From Azorinus chamasolen (Eukaryota; Mollusca; Bivalvia; Cardiida; Solecurtidae): 64,000 bases of DNA. The DNA lies in contig OY755241.1 in assembly GCA_963576725.1 (NCBI GenBank), positions 32,800,853 through 32,864,852 of the forward strand. Direction: 5' to 3'. The first letter of the stretch is position 1. Each line of letters begins with the position of its first letter. Position numbers and translations under genes: made by a program. The notes beneath the pieces were generated by a model. The model did not search any database, was not told the DNA's origin, and saw only the letters and a list, made by a program, of their open reading frames with translations. Below, piece by piece: positions 13,601-28,600 of the stretch.

Positions 13601-16600
13601 CAATACCCTTTCCCTGTTTAACATTTATTCAAGATTTCTTTACCTCATAAGTGTACCAAATAGTCTATCTCTGGATTATTACTTTGGATTAATAACTAAT
13701 AACTGGATTATGGCTGTAATTAAAGTGGAATAATTTTTTGAAAGCGTTAGGTCCCCCACCCATCCCCACCTCACACTGCAGAAACTGTAATATCAGATCT
13801 ACATCAACCAACAAGTAAACTGGGGTCTACTCTGTTTGTAAATGGGAGAAATTGTGTTTCTTACAGGTACAAATGTAAACCATTTAATCCTTATTCTGTG
13901 GGACACGAGTCACTCATGTCCTTTGCAAACAGTGTAGACCCAGATGAGAGGATTCCAAGAGGAGCCCTCTCATCAGGGTCTGCGCTGTTTGTTATGTTAC
14001 ACCTTTCCTTATAAATATCCCTAAATAATCACCATATAATTGACCTGTTTGAGGTTTTGAATAGTCCATTTGAATTTTCAGCGTTGTAAGTGTTAAGCCT
14101 CATTTTCTTAATGAAGACGGCCAACAATGTAAACCATGATGAGCTGTTTACCGGGTCCCACTTTAGGGTCACTATTCTTGAATGGGCCCAGATTATATGA
14201 GACACAGCGTTAAGTTCTATGTAGTGTATTGTGAAATGTTGAACTCATAAGGATACAAACGGATACAAACTAGTTGGCACTCGGTTAATTGTTTCGCAAA
14301 AGTTTGATCAGAATGGAAGAAGTCAATATTGCACCAGATCTACATTTGAGTTGACAATATATATAATGGCACAGCCATACAAGGTCTTAACCCTTCTCTT
14401 GCTGAATTTTAAAACACATTTCTCCTTCTTTACCCATGCCCTGTTGTATAATTACATATATCGTCACTGTGTACACGTGTTTCGCTGTGCAATCACTGCT
14501 GTGGAGTGCATTGGTTGCACAATCAACTTGTAAATAGTGCAGACCCTGCAGGAGCTGTCTCATCTGGGTCTTCACTATTTACAGGTAGGTACATTGACGC
14601 GAATAGCAAGCGAAGGGTATGGAGGACGATCAACGCCAAAATTGCATCATGCTTTGTGGCATTTCAATTTGCTTCATGTTAAATGCATTATGCTAAATGA
14701 TTATTGCATGTCACGATGTGCTTTCTTCTTTCTTTGAAGTTTCTTCCTCGATCCGGCATTTGACCTTCTGTAAACTTGTTTATTGATTATAATAACGTCA
14801 AATAATGTGTTTCATTGTTTAAACTTCTTTGGAACATATTCTTTGTGCTATTTGCTTAGCGCTTGGTGCTTGGTGCTTGATGCGTGGTTCGTTGTTCCAT
14901 CTTCGCCCCGGTCTTTGTCGTACTCTAGTCAGCTCGGACGACTAAAATGCTGAAGTGATTTGCCGAATACATAGGTAAAGAAGGAAAACGCTATATGAAG
15001 ACATAGAAATAGAAGGATTTCAAAAAATACACAAAAAATAGAAGGGTTACTGATCCATTACATTAGAGAGAGTGTGTGTGGGTGTGTGTGTGTGTGTGGG
15101 GGGGAGTATTTACTGCTGGGAGAAGAAGAATAATAACATGAGGGTCTGAAAGGCCCTGACATCGCTCACCAGACAATCAGAGGATAAGATTTTCAAAGTT
15201 TTCACTATGTGTTTCTATAGAAAACTAGCCGGTCCTGGGGTGAACCAATTTTGACACAAGGGGCATAATTTATGTAACTTTTGTAGAGGACCTCAAGTGA
15301 AGAAAATTTAAGAAAATGTAAATGAAATTTAAACATATAACAATGTAGATCTAAATAAGGGCATGCACAAAAGTATGTACATGTATACCCTCTCCCTGGG
15401 CAAATTGGTTGAATTTCAGAAATAATATATTAATCTATATCGTTAATAACTCAAAGTCTCATCAGGTTCAATTAGTTTACTCTCTATTTGCATTTTTAAA
15501 AATTTGAAGCAGAGATCATTTTAGATTAATTAGTATTGAGCAAAAATATTTTCTCGTATTTATAATAATTACAGCGTGAGTAAATGACGTCACAAATATG
15601 TCATTTTAATAGCGCGTGCATTCATCCACCTGAATCGGGGTCAGATGTCATTTATGCATTTCATTTTTTTATGTGCAATACTTTATATTATAGCTTTATA
15701 TTAACTATTTGGATGCTAGTGGCAAATCAAATCTATGATAACAGATTGGATCCAGATTAGACGCCATTTTACTCGGAGTTTTATCAGGATCCAAATGCGT
15801 GTCCATAAAGAATAAATCTACAAATTGAAGCAGACAACATTTATTAATTATCCAGACGCAACATTACTGAACTTCTGAACATTTATTTCTTGTGTATATA
15901 GATCTGTGTTTTACTGTCTTGTATTTTGTATGAAATGCTTGTTTTGAGGGCCTCAAGGTAGATTAGTCATTATGACTAATTTAGCTACCCTCGTTAAATA
16001 AAGTATTCAATGTTCAAAATTTCAGATATTTTCATTACACCTTCATGAGTTATCATTATTCATATCTTAATTTATTTTCAACCCTTCCCCTGTTCTATGT
16101 TTATTCAAAATTTAAATACCTACTGAATATTCATGGACAAAATAGTTATAATGAAATATGGAAGGTGGGACAGTGTAGTCATTTTAGAAAATAAAGAAAC
16201 ATCTTTCAAATTATATTGACGAACGGAGCGGACCCTGATCAGACAGCTGCTATAGGAGTCATCTGATCTGGGTCTGCTGTGTTTGCAAATGTGTGAAAAG
16301 ATGTTAACATGAGAGAAAGGGTTAGTAAACATATTATAAGTATATTGTACACAAAATGAAAATAATGTAATGTAATGTATTTCTCAAACCCAATATAATT
16401 CTAATAAAAATATGCTACACTGTAAATGCGGGTGTTTTGAATCCAAACACTTCTGAAAACACATAGCTGTAACAGTTTGAAAACACGTGTTACGTGTTTT
16501 CAGCAAAAACACGTAAATAACAAAACACTAGTGTTTCGGGGGAAAACACGTTACGTGTTTTGTTTGAAAACGGGTTACACGTGTTTTGGCCCTGTAACAC

Positions 16601-19600
16601 TTTGAAAACACAAATACGCGTTTTAAGTAATCATAGTGTTTTATTTCAAAACAGTACAGTTTTATTTTAAAACACATTATCCGTGACAGTTTGGAAGATC
16701 TGCATTAATAATGACCTTACTGCACTGCAAAAAGTGTAGACCTAGACTAATCGTCTAATCTCAAGATATGGAATCTCAGCAGGTTTGAGATGTTAGTAGT
16801 TATACAAAGCACAAACTAGTGTTGAATAGACTAAACGCAAAAAATAGGAATGATATGGATCCACACTTTTGCAAAGCATGAAGATAACGTTTCAGAGAAT
16901 TACATCAAGTTTTATTCAGAAACTAGAAGGTCTTAGACCCATATAGCAAAACATGTACAATATATATATGGCAGACAGTATAATTGAACAAATCAAAATC
17001 ATACGTAATAATTGATAGTGGTAGCATAAAGGATGTGGCAAAATCCATTTACCCAACCAGAAGACTATATATATCGCGCTCAGCCTCAAATGCTTGCATT
17101 CATAATATTTGCATTCACATTTTAGACATTTTTTCATTCGATGTCTCATTTTGATAACTCACAGTTCTCCCAAATTTGATCAACATTTGTTTCGAAACGA
17201 AACTAGAACTGTCGCTGAAGGTGATGATACCCTAACTGAGGACTAAAGTCCAATCAGGAGCAGTAACTCTAAATTCTTTGGAGGATTTGCTAGAAAATTA
17301 TGTCATTCACACATACACTTCATTACAAATGCAGTGAAATGCATATCTTAAATTTCATCTAAATCCAAGAAGAATTTAAGAGGTAGTTTGCGTCATGTGT
17401 GCAATATTTTGTCCAAGGACGAACAGACCGACAGACAAACCAACAGATTGACTCCTATATACCCCCTCTCAAACTTTGTTTGCGGGGGTATGATTACAAG
17501 AGTGACAATTGGATGAATGTAGATATTCTAAAATAGAATACAACTATATTTATCTATCAACGGACCATTAATCCATTACCTCATAGGCTATTTTTAGATA
17601 CAACCTCTTTGAATAAATCTACCGAAAAGGAGCATTAACTCGAGAAAAGGAAAAATTTAGAGTTTTGTAGTTTGAAACCATTGTGATAAATATCTATTTA
17701 TCACAATGGTTTCACAAAGTGACTTCTACAGAGTCGCCAAAAGTGGTCAATATGAGGGAATGGGTTAATAGAAAGTTAGATACTGCCAAGTGCCAATATT
17801 AGCAGTAATACTTAAAATGGTATACACGTGACATCCGGCTAGACATATTAAATCATCACATGATCACTTATAACTTACTACAGAAAACCCCATTAGGAGC
17901 TTTTTGCATTGCCTCCATTATTCCTGGCCAGAAACCAATCATTTCGAGTCTTATCTGGATCAAAATTGTATGAAGTATATCCAATATTTCAAAGATAATT
18001 AACTGTTCTCCCACATTAGTCAACCTTGTTTCGAAACGAAAATACAAGAGTGACAAGTAGTTGAATGCAGTTATTCAATTTACATGTACTATTAATTTCA
18101 TCTACACATCATCATGACCATGAGAAAGTTAAACAGACTGCAAACAGTTGCAGTGATACTTTGTCTTATATACATTATACTCAAATCCGGTTAGGCATTT
18201 AAGATTCACCATTTCACCTAAATTACATTCAAGTTAACATATGTCGTGATCTTACATCATTAAACAGATCAATTTATTATTGGATGAAAGCAAGACAGAA
18301 AGCTCTTTAAGGAGCTTTCCACATTGCTTCCATTCTGCAGTAAGCTACAAATTGCTTTTGACTACATGTACTCATCCAAATTAATACACTTAACAATACT
18401 TTCCAATTTCAAAACCTACCGAATATTCATGCAGAAAATTATTTCATTTTAACATTGAAGATGGAATATTTATGCAAACAATTAACTATTAACTATTCTC
18501 AGTTGCAAAATAAATTGTGTTCTTTTTAATTTAGAATACTTTACTATTAAGTGTTTAGAAGACGTATCGTACCCTCTCCTTTCTCACTTAAAACCATCCA
18601 CTTAGACTGATCGTAACTCAAAATGTGATGTGTGCACGCTTTATTTTGCAACTGAGTATATTTGCTCAGCTATATCTATTTGATTTTAACCATTCAAATA
18701 CCAAGTAAATCTTGCAGGCTTATAGGTAATATGGAGGTAATTTCATTTCATCATCACTTGCTCAGATTCCAGAGCTTCTCTACTTTGTTCATGAACTGAA
18801 CAAATGAGGCTGTCTTCTCATCTGGCACTGACACGGGTGTTTGATGATAGTTTGCTGGTAAAAACCAAGGAGCTGAGAGTATCATCTAGGATAATTCAAA
18901 TCTATAATGCAATACCATCAAATCAGAAGAAAGAGCCCCTCCATGACTGATTTTGTGTCCGCCGGTATCATTGTTTATCACCTATTAGGTATATGCTGTC
19001 AATCTCGTTTTCCTCAGTTAGTATGACAACTAGACTTGGTTGATCTAATGGCCTGGATGCCAATAATCCCTGACAAATGCGACTCCTGAACCACCTGAAA
19101 CAAAAACTTAACCATTTATTTTGTTTCAATAGACACAAATGCCAAACTATATCAATAAAAATATAAATCTAAGCATTATCCAATTTTAGATGAATGTAGA
19201 ACCCAATAACCATCTGCATGAGTATTATAATTTGCTAGTTTTCAACTACACAGTGGATCAAAAGAAAATACTTTATTTTATAGAGTGAAAAGCAAAGGAA
19301 ACTAGAATTTGTTTTAAAAAAAACAATGTTTGTCTCCCCAAATCCCCACCATCTTCACTTCAAGGCTGTTCACTTGTGAATTTGGGAAATAATTCCTCAA
19401 CATAGAATATAAGAAGTTAGACACATAAGAATTTCACTATGTCTTATACACTACAGGGTTACCACAAACCTGAGAAACAAATTCCCTGACATTTCTCAGA
19501 CAATTTCAAATTTCCTGACACATTACATTGAAACATTTGGTCTCATAATTTATTTAACATTTTTAGGAAGTCTAAAATATATTGCCTTAAACTATTTTGT

Positions 19601-22600
19601 TTTCAAAATTCCCTGACATTTGCCTATATTTTCAAATTTTCCTGACAGTTCTCGAAATTCCCTGACTGTAGACAAGTCCCTGACCTTAAAAAATCAATTT
19701 CTCTGACATGTGGCAACCATGTAATATATAATGAAGAAAATTTAGTTCCTAATTAAGGTAATAATGGCTGATATTGTATTCATACATTCATGGGATGTAC
19801 ATATGGATGATTATATGCCTCTTGCCTTGCTGCCAAGTTGCTGGGGGCATAAAAAGAAATGTACTATTTGTTTATTGGTGTTTAACATGACTTTTCAATG
19901 TTATGACAATGTTTTGTTAATTTCAAGTCAAGGTCTAGATAGATTTCTCTCATGCCCCTAATGGGACATTAACTAATACACAGCAAAGAGAGGCCTTGCT
20001 AATGTTCATGTATTTTGATGGCACCTTTTAAACCCTCTTTGTAATGGAGGTCCCTTCCCCTAAAGTGTTTTTCAAGTTTCAAGTTTGTCTTGAAATATAT
20101 AATATTATATCAGTAAAATTATGAAGTGTTTGACTGTTTGTTGCATACATACTGTGATCAGGTATTATAGAGCTTAACCATATTAAATGCTATGTACAGT
20201 AAATAAATACAGGAGCCATCATACCCGTGTCTACTTTGTAAGCAAACGTATATCTACAGACTTTAGGGATAAAGAATGACTCATGTATGATAATGAATAT
20301 TCTCACCTCCACAGTAGACAGCTTAGTGTTCTTCAAGGGTTTCCATTGCTTCTAGGTTCAAACCTGTCAGACAGTTGTTCCCCTTGACAAATGACCCAAG
20401 CAAGACTGCACTTGAAGACAGTTGACGCCATAGCGTAATGTGTATGGTGGCACCATCTTGCGAAATGGTCATTGTTCTGATGTCTGCAGGTGCAGTAACT
20501 GCACCAATAATCACCATGTGTTTTGCCTCCATCTGAAAATGTATGAACAGGACAACTAAAGATACAGATTGCTACCATACTACAGATAGTTAATTGAAGA
20601 AAACCCTAAAGTTACATGATGAATATTCAATGAAAAATAATCAAATCATGATTATTTATTAGTTGATTTTTTTTCACTAGGGGCAGAAACTACAATCATG
20701 TCTGAATAATTCCTTTGGCAAACTGAGCAAACCCTGGTCAGATGGCATCATCAGGAGCCATCTGACCTGGGTCTACTCTGTTTGCAAAGGTGTTGGTTTA
20801 GATCAAAGAATCCATCAGTAAATCAAGTCTTTATTAACCCTTTACTCAATATACACATTTTACACATTTGCAAAAAGAATAGACCCAGATCTGATGGTTT
20901 CTAAACATGTAGGATCCACCTGAGGCTGATCAGAGTCTGCTCTGTGTGCTTATGAAATACATTGACATGGTCAAACATACCTGTGTCAGAGTGATATTAT
21001 AACAATCAATCTCATTACTATTCATGATGTCATTTTTTTCTACATGGTGTAAAAAATTAAGTAGACTTTAATATCCATATTACATCATAACAGCAGTCAA
21101 CATACATGTAATTTATCCCTAGCCTATAAATTCATTACAAATGGCTTACTTAGACAAAGGCTTATTCACATATTTTGCAACCAGTGCTGTTCCTGATCAG
21201 ACAGTCTCTGAGCCAGTGTCATGAATAAGCGAATGGAACTGGATCAAACACTGATATTAAACTAAAGCAAAACCTATTTCAAAAAGCATTGAAAATAATG
21301 AACCCAAAAGATCAGAAAATCAAAAAATAACAACACTAAGAATGAGGTACAGAAGTTCAAAACATTTAAGATTTTTTTGGTCTCAATGCGTCTATTTATA
21401 TAATAAAATGTCTGATCTGGTATGATACAATATGATAATTTATGATACAACTTTCATAAAAGCATATTAAAAATTAGTCTACATATACATGCAGATCTAG
21501 ATAGTTATAATTTATATGTACAATTCGATAGGCTTCTTTGTCAAGAGAAATAAAATCTACTTACCAAGTAACACGGTCCCGTAAATCGTTTGAAAACTAT
21601 TTCTGGCCATTTCGAGCAGTTCTGTCTCACTTCAGGTGCTAATGTGTAGAGATCTACGACGTTCTGATCATTAATCATTTGCCTGTCTTCATTATATTGT
21701 CTGTAACATTACTGATACGACAAATTCAAAAAATGCCTGTAAAGTTGAAACGGGGCTGTTTACCCCACCCACTTACATGACTTATTTACACACGCGAAGT
21801 CACAAGGTCACTGTACAGACGCGGATTATTGCTACCTTAAATATATCTATATCAATACAAATGATTTATTGAATGCAGCTTACGATCGAAGCACATACTG
21901 TTTTGTGACAGACTTACACGCAACCCGAATATAGGCAATAAATCATCTTATAAATGAAACTGGCGTGTTAGTACGCGGTTCTGAACTCAAATCTGCAGAC
22001 GCTCTCATCAGACGCTTGACGCCTACGTCATCAAGACTTTCCCTTATGACGTAGGTGTTTTGTTGAGAAACGTGTTTTCTGGCGGACCGTTTTTAACTTA
22101 AACGCTTTGAAAATGGCAGTGTTTTAAAGCACTGTCTGTCTCTGAAAATATTTTCAAAATATCACTTATAGGGCTTACTTCAACAAAATTTAGTCTTTTT
22201 AAGATAAAACACACACAATATGACTTACTACTCTGAGGAGGGGATACAAATGTTAATATAACATTTCATTGTTACTAAGTGAAAACGTCGGCGTTTTAGT
22301 GACAAGCTTTAGTAAAACACGCGTGTTTAATTCCAAAACGCACCAAAAACGCCACTGTTTTGGTGCAAAACATTAGCGTTATTGAATCAAACACCTTCAA
22401 AACACGTTAGATGACGGTAAAATTTACAGTGTATTTTATGATATATTAGACATGTTTATATTTATACATGTAATCTTAGCCCTTTCCCTGTTCTATATTT
22501 AGTCCCGATTCCAATACCTATACAGAATATTTATGGACCAAAAATTATAATGAAAATATGGAAGGTGGAACATTGAAGTCATTCAGAAATTCTAAATAAA

Positions 22601-25600
22601 CAGATGAATGAAATTCCATTTGCAATCAGAGCAGATCCTGATCAGACGGTCCGTACATGATCTACGCGTGGTCTATCACACATCGGCGATCAGGGTACTA
22701 CACAGTTGACCCTTTACTCAATGAATATGCATGTGAAAAATAATGACAATGAAATAGCATATGGACACGTGAATTTTATCAGGGCAAACTATGTAGAATG
22801 ATATCTTTGACAGACCATCAGCAAACAAGACAGACCCTGATCAGATGGATATAAAAAAGCAACAAATAAAATTGCACCAAAGGCAACATCTTTTTTAAAT
22901 AATTAACCCCCCATACACACACGTCCGAATAATGTTCTTTTTTTCGCTCAAAACAACATTTAAAAACCAAACCAAACATTTAATTCGATCTACGTTGAAT
23001 CCATTCTCAGTACTTTCAGTAGTTTGATTATCTGGTTTTACATGCAGCGCCACCTATATGGCGAGTTTGGCTGAAGTGCATTATGCCTTCGGCGTTCGTC
23101 GTTCGGCTTTATGCTTGTTGCTATGGGCTTACCGCATTGGGTCATGTGTCATTGAAGAAACTTCAATGAAAGAAGGACTCCCATCTTGACATGCAATAAT
23201 CGTTTAGCAAACTGTTCAACACCACAATGCAGGATGCATTTATCATGAAGCAAACTGAAATGCCACAATGCATTATGCAATTACAATGAAGCAAACTGAA
23301 ATGCCACAAAGCATGATGCAATTTTGGCGTTGATCGTCCTCCATAGAAGGGTTAAAAGGGATATTCTGTTACTTCTTCCTTGATCGATACAACAAATCAG
23401 AACCACTAGACGCATAATTGAAAAGCAACATTACGTGTTTGCTGAGATGTTCAGATTGGAACTGTTTCCCAGTAAAACATTTATCTTCTAAATACAGTAC
23501 AAGTCTGATAGTTCGAACACTGAAACAAGTACATGTATCATTATTGGTTGGCAGCGGGAAGGTCATGTAGAAAGCTCCCAGGGGAGCTTTCTACATGATT
23601 TTCACGAAGCATTTAGCAGACACATGTTTATAAACTTTTCATCTCTTCATTAATAATATTTCTAAATATAGAGTTTTTACTGAACATGTATAGTATCAAC
23701 TGTCTGTATTCGCTATTAAAAGCTATGCTTCATATTTATAAACGCCATCTCACGACTTTGCAAACAGCGTTTTCCCAGACTGGACTGTTCTGTATTTTTG
23801 ACTTGGGTCTACATTGTTTGTAAAGTTTTGGCTTTCGTATAGCGGGACTGACATACATTCAAGCATCAGTGTATTAAAACATAGACTATACTACAGTAAC
23901 ACCTGTCTGCAGTGACCACCTAAAACGAATCTAATCCTGGGATATTAATCCTTACAACGAGGCACCAGAGTGTAGACCCAGGTGAGATAATTCATAGAGG
24001 AGTCCACACATCAGGGTCTGTACTGTTTGTCATGTTACACATTTCTTTAAAAAAAATCCCTAAATATTCACCGTTAGCTTGACCTGTTTGTATTTTGGAA
24101 GAGTCTATTTGAAATGTCAGCGTTGTAAGGGTTAAAACAGGGGACAGCTAAATGCAGGACTAAATTTATGCAGAAAGCTCATCTAGAAGCATTCTGCTTT
24201 ACGTTCAGCCTACATTAAACAACCACCTGCTCTTGTAGACTCAAATGTTTATTTATTTAAATTACGATAAGGTCAGTCTCTGCGGATATTTTTCTGACTA
24301 GTTCAACAAGCACCTGAATGGAGTGACTGACAGCGTCCCGGCCACTGAGAACGTCTGCAAGCGTCTTGGTACCAATGATGTTCCTCAGAGTTGTTGCCCC
24401 TAGCAGTGTTGTGGCCGTGTGTGAGTCGGCGACATTGGTGACGGACATGTTTGCGTCATAGATCCTCAAATAAATAACAGCGTCGACCTTCACCGTGACG
24501 GAATCCTTGGTGAGAACCTAGAAAGCAAAATAGCAGAACCACATGGCAAATAGTCGATAGTTATTGAGCAGGGTCTGCTCTGTTTGCTTATAATATATCT
24601 ATGATGCTGCAGTTTATATGATACCTAACAATTCCCATTTTCATATGCAATTATAAAAATGAATCTAATTAATATTCATGGTGTCGTTATTTCTTACATG
24701 AATAGTTCATGCAGTAAAGGGCTATCAGGGTTAAAGACACTTCGTTAATCAAATGTTTGATTGAAAATACAGTAAAACCTCTCTATAACGGCCACTAACT
24801 TACATCAAGTATTTTGTGTTAAAGGCAGGTGGTTGCTTAAAGCAAGGTGAAAGTAAAACAGAACGCTCCTATAGGAGCGTTCTGTTTTACTTTCACCTTG
24901 CTTTAAGCAGCCACCTGCCCTAAATACCAACTAATTAATACAATTGAGTGGTCGTTAGAGATAGGTTTTACTGTGTACTAGTTTATCGGATTTCGTCGAC
25001 ATTACACAAGTACCCGAGGACCGATTTGACTGTGAGAACTGTTTAGCTTTTTAGGGTTTCGGCTTTAGCCGAAATCCTTATAAAATGGATTGCGACTCAA
25101 ACTATGGCGGAAAACCCTATTGCACGAGCGCTACCTAGCGGGAATCCCCCTAAGAGAATACGCGCATGTGCAGTGCTTGGCTTACAATCCGGTTCCGGAA
25201 TCTTACAAAATATTTATAATGAAATATGGAAGGTGAATCCATTCGCAAACAGAGCAGACCCTGAATCTATGGGAGCGAGCTGTCTGATCTGGGTTGAATC
25301 TATTTGCAGATGCATGAAAACACGTTTATATGGGGAAATTAAGGGTTAAATAGACTTCTTCTGTTCTTTACGTCCTTTACAGTATAAAGGTTCCACCGCA
25401 CTGGTGGTCAGTAGTGCAGGGCAACTGTTACATCATGCTAAAATCTCTAGAGGTCATACGCTTAACTCTTTGCACGCTAGCGGCGAAACTGTGATTACCT
25501 ATGCAAACAGTTTGGATCCAGATGAGAGGCCACATAATTCTGTGTCTCATCAGGATCCAAACTGTTTGTTATCTTGATCATATTTTTGCATAAAATGAAA

Positions 25601-28600
25601 GAAAGTTTATTGAAGTATTGAATGTCAAGAAAACCTGTAGTATATCGCTAGGTAAGCGATTTGAGTTATCTGTAGTTTTGTATATACAGGATTATCTCCC
25701 TTTTTTAACTGTTAGTTAGATTTCATTAATTTGTTGTTTATCAAAGTAAGTTCACTTTTTAACTTCATTTTGTTTGTTTTATACCTTATAAAAATTAGTA
25801 CTGTGTATATATTCAAATGAGTGAGGCGGTTGGTCAATCGAAATAATTAATATGAATAAAATATTTTTATATGCTAATTTACTGAAGTACCTCAAACTAA
25901 TGGAAGCTGTATACAAATGCTGAGACTGGCGCAAGCTTATTCAACGATCACTGTTGGTTATTTTGTGATCAGGGCACTGAATATTCATGAAACTTTCAGT
26001 GACGGCTTTATACTTATGTATAGAAGCTATATCGTTGGGTTTTGACCGATAGAATATTGCACTCATTAAGGTTAAAGACTGACGTAATTGTGCAGTTACC
26101 TGTTCTTTGAATGGACTAAGTAACTGTCCTCTGAGTTCTCTCTTTGGGCACGAAAATTGCACGTTTAAGACTGTCCAACCAGCCTTTAATAATATTATAC
26201 TGCTATTTCATAGCGGTCTCAGAGTAGCTGAGGCACTGTAGCTCAGACTGATATAGCCTGGGGTTATATTCGGTTTGAAGCAGGTTTGCTGAAGACCGTG
26301 CTCAGGGTTCGGAGCGTTGCTGAACCGTCTGCCTGAGGCCGTCTTTTAGAGGCTGTCTTTTTGAGGCAGTGTTTTCGAACCGGGCTCGGAACATACTGCA
26401 GGCAGGCTTCAAAGCGTTAGTTTTATAAGCTTCTTGAAGCATGTTTCATACACTGCTCAAGATAGGTTTCAGAGCGTAGGGTTACATACATGCTTTGAGA
26501 CATAGGGTCTGATACGTAAGTTTGAAGTCACAGTGTTGAGATAGCTTCAAACCACAGGTTTCAACAGGGTTTTGATGTTTAGGGTCTCAACTCGCATAGT
26601 CTAGGGTTATATAGCTCACATTTATACAGTTTCATGACATAGCTTGAAGATTTTGTTCCAAGCACCATTTTGAAGTTGAGGCATCGACCAGCCGTCTCGC
26701 TGGCTTGGGGCTGTAGTAGTTGTTCACAGTTATAGTTTATTGTTTAATTGTTGGCCCCAAGGCTGAGGTATTGTTAATCACCATAACATAGGTTTTTGTA
26801 CATAATTTCATGTTTTCATAGTGTTCATCTCAGGCAAAGTAGCCTCAGAACACCATATATTCATCACCGGCTAGCATAGCCCAGCCACATCAATTTTATA
26901 GTTTTAAACCTTGTGCTGTGTTTGGCTCAAGACATTGTCACCTCACGGAACGCCCGAAATATTTAAAAAGGTCTGAAGCTGGGTCTTGTCATTGGGGCAT
27001 CACCCAGCATCCTGACATTGAAGCAGACGTCAATTGTTGCAAACGAAACATCACTCAGCATTATAAGGATTAAGCAAGCTGTAGAGACCTGTAATATCGT
27101 CTGCTTCAGGTTTGTCATCATTTGAATTTCTAAAAGATCAGTTTTAGGCATTTTGACCTAAGGCAAAATTGTCACAAGTTGTAAACAGTTTAGATTTTGG
27201 TCAGACAGTTACTTGGTATTAGATCTGAATCCAAACAGGGTGTCCCACTTTGCCAACCTTTATTGTTTAAGTAGCTTGGATGGTAGTATTAACAATTACT
27301 ATTAAAAGGAAACAAGGGTTTTTGTATCCTTTATATTATTAAAAAATCATTAAAATGAAAAAAAGGAGAAAGGCAAACAAAATGAGACAAAGCACTTTCT
27401 TATCTTTTAATTTATACACATTTCATCATTTATTGATTTACGTGTCAGGCTTATAGTATCTTATAGTATCTTATAGTAATGTATGTAATTTATTTCTAAT
27501 TCATATCATTTATTTCTATGACGCCGGTTACTGATCAGGGTCTGTAGTGTTTACTACAGCACTAACTGTAATTTGCATGTATGACTATAATTTATTTTTA
27601 ATTATATCATTTATTGATATACTTGTTACATGTATGATGCTGCAAATAGCAAAGACCCTGGCCAGTTGTGGTAACTGATCGGGGTATGTATTGTTTGAAG
27701 CACAGACTCACAAATTGACCCTGAACAGACTCACACTCGCAGTCTCCTCAGGAAGAAGTAAGAAAATACAACACAATCACACAAAAAGACAAGGTATAGG
27801 CATGGATAAACTATTAAGGGTCTTTTCTGTTTGCAAAAGCATAGAAAGGCTTATTTTGCTCAGACAAATTGTACCCGATATGGAACCCTGAAATCGTCTT
27901 CACTATATAATATAAAGTGAAACAATATTATGTGTCTTACAACCCATATACCAATGGGAGGTTTTACTTCAAATTTTCACCCATGATAAGCTGTCAACCT
28001 TAATGTGAAGATTTTCTTAAAGAATGTAATTATTGCTCTGATCATTTTACCAGAGTTATGGCACAACGTGGCAAGTTGAGCTATTGGAATCGCACTGTGT
28101 GTGGCATGTTCATAAAACAATTCTTTAAATGTCTTCCAAACTACTGACATGATTTTCAGAAAAATCCACAGCAAACAATCAATATAATAAATATATATTA
28201 TGTCCGAAACCTTCAGTACTGTCAGTACTTTGATTAATACTGGGACGAATTGGCTATCATTTGCAAACAGTGTATACAAAGATCAGAGGAACCCTCAAGG
28301 AGGAGGCCAGGTTCAGCACTGCTTGTCATTCAAAATCCTCTCACGAATTATAGCCTTTAAACTGGGATGGACTATTCCACTTTAAACAGTATTGAACGTA
28401 TTAAAGAATGTGTTCCTAGATCTTACTGAACGTATTAAAGTATGTGTTCCTAGATCTTACTGAACGTATTAAAGTATGTGTTCCTAGATCTTATTGAACG
28501 TATTAAAGTATGTGTTCCTAGATCTTACTGAACGTATTAAAGTATGTGTTCCTAGATCTTACTGAACGTATTAAAGTATGTGTTCCTAGATCTTACTGAA

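Larger units (their letters stand above)
16418..22431 (-). mobile_element. CACTA (EnSpm)-like 6.0 kb unit with cargo exons
   Basis: Left end CACTGTAAAT (16418) and right end ATTTACAGTG (22431) are inverted, and the unit is flanked by TA on both sides. Both subterminal regions (about 16430-16690 and 22070-22430) are packed with AAAACAC/GTGTTTT and AAAACACGT motifs in both orientations, as CACTA transposons have. The inside carries minus-strand exons (18754-21700) and later TTAA elements. No transposase of the CACTA type was recognised, so it may be non-autonomous. It sits in the exon 5 to exon 6 intron of stomatin A. Confidence 0.5.
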
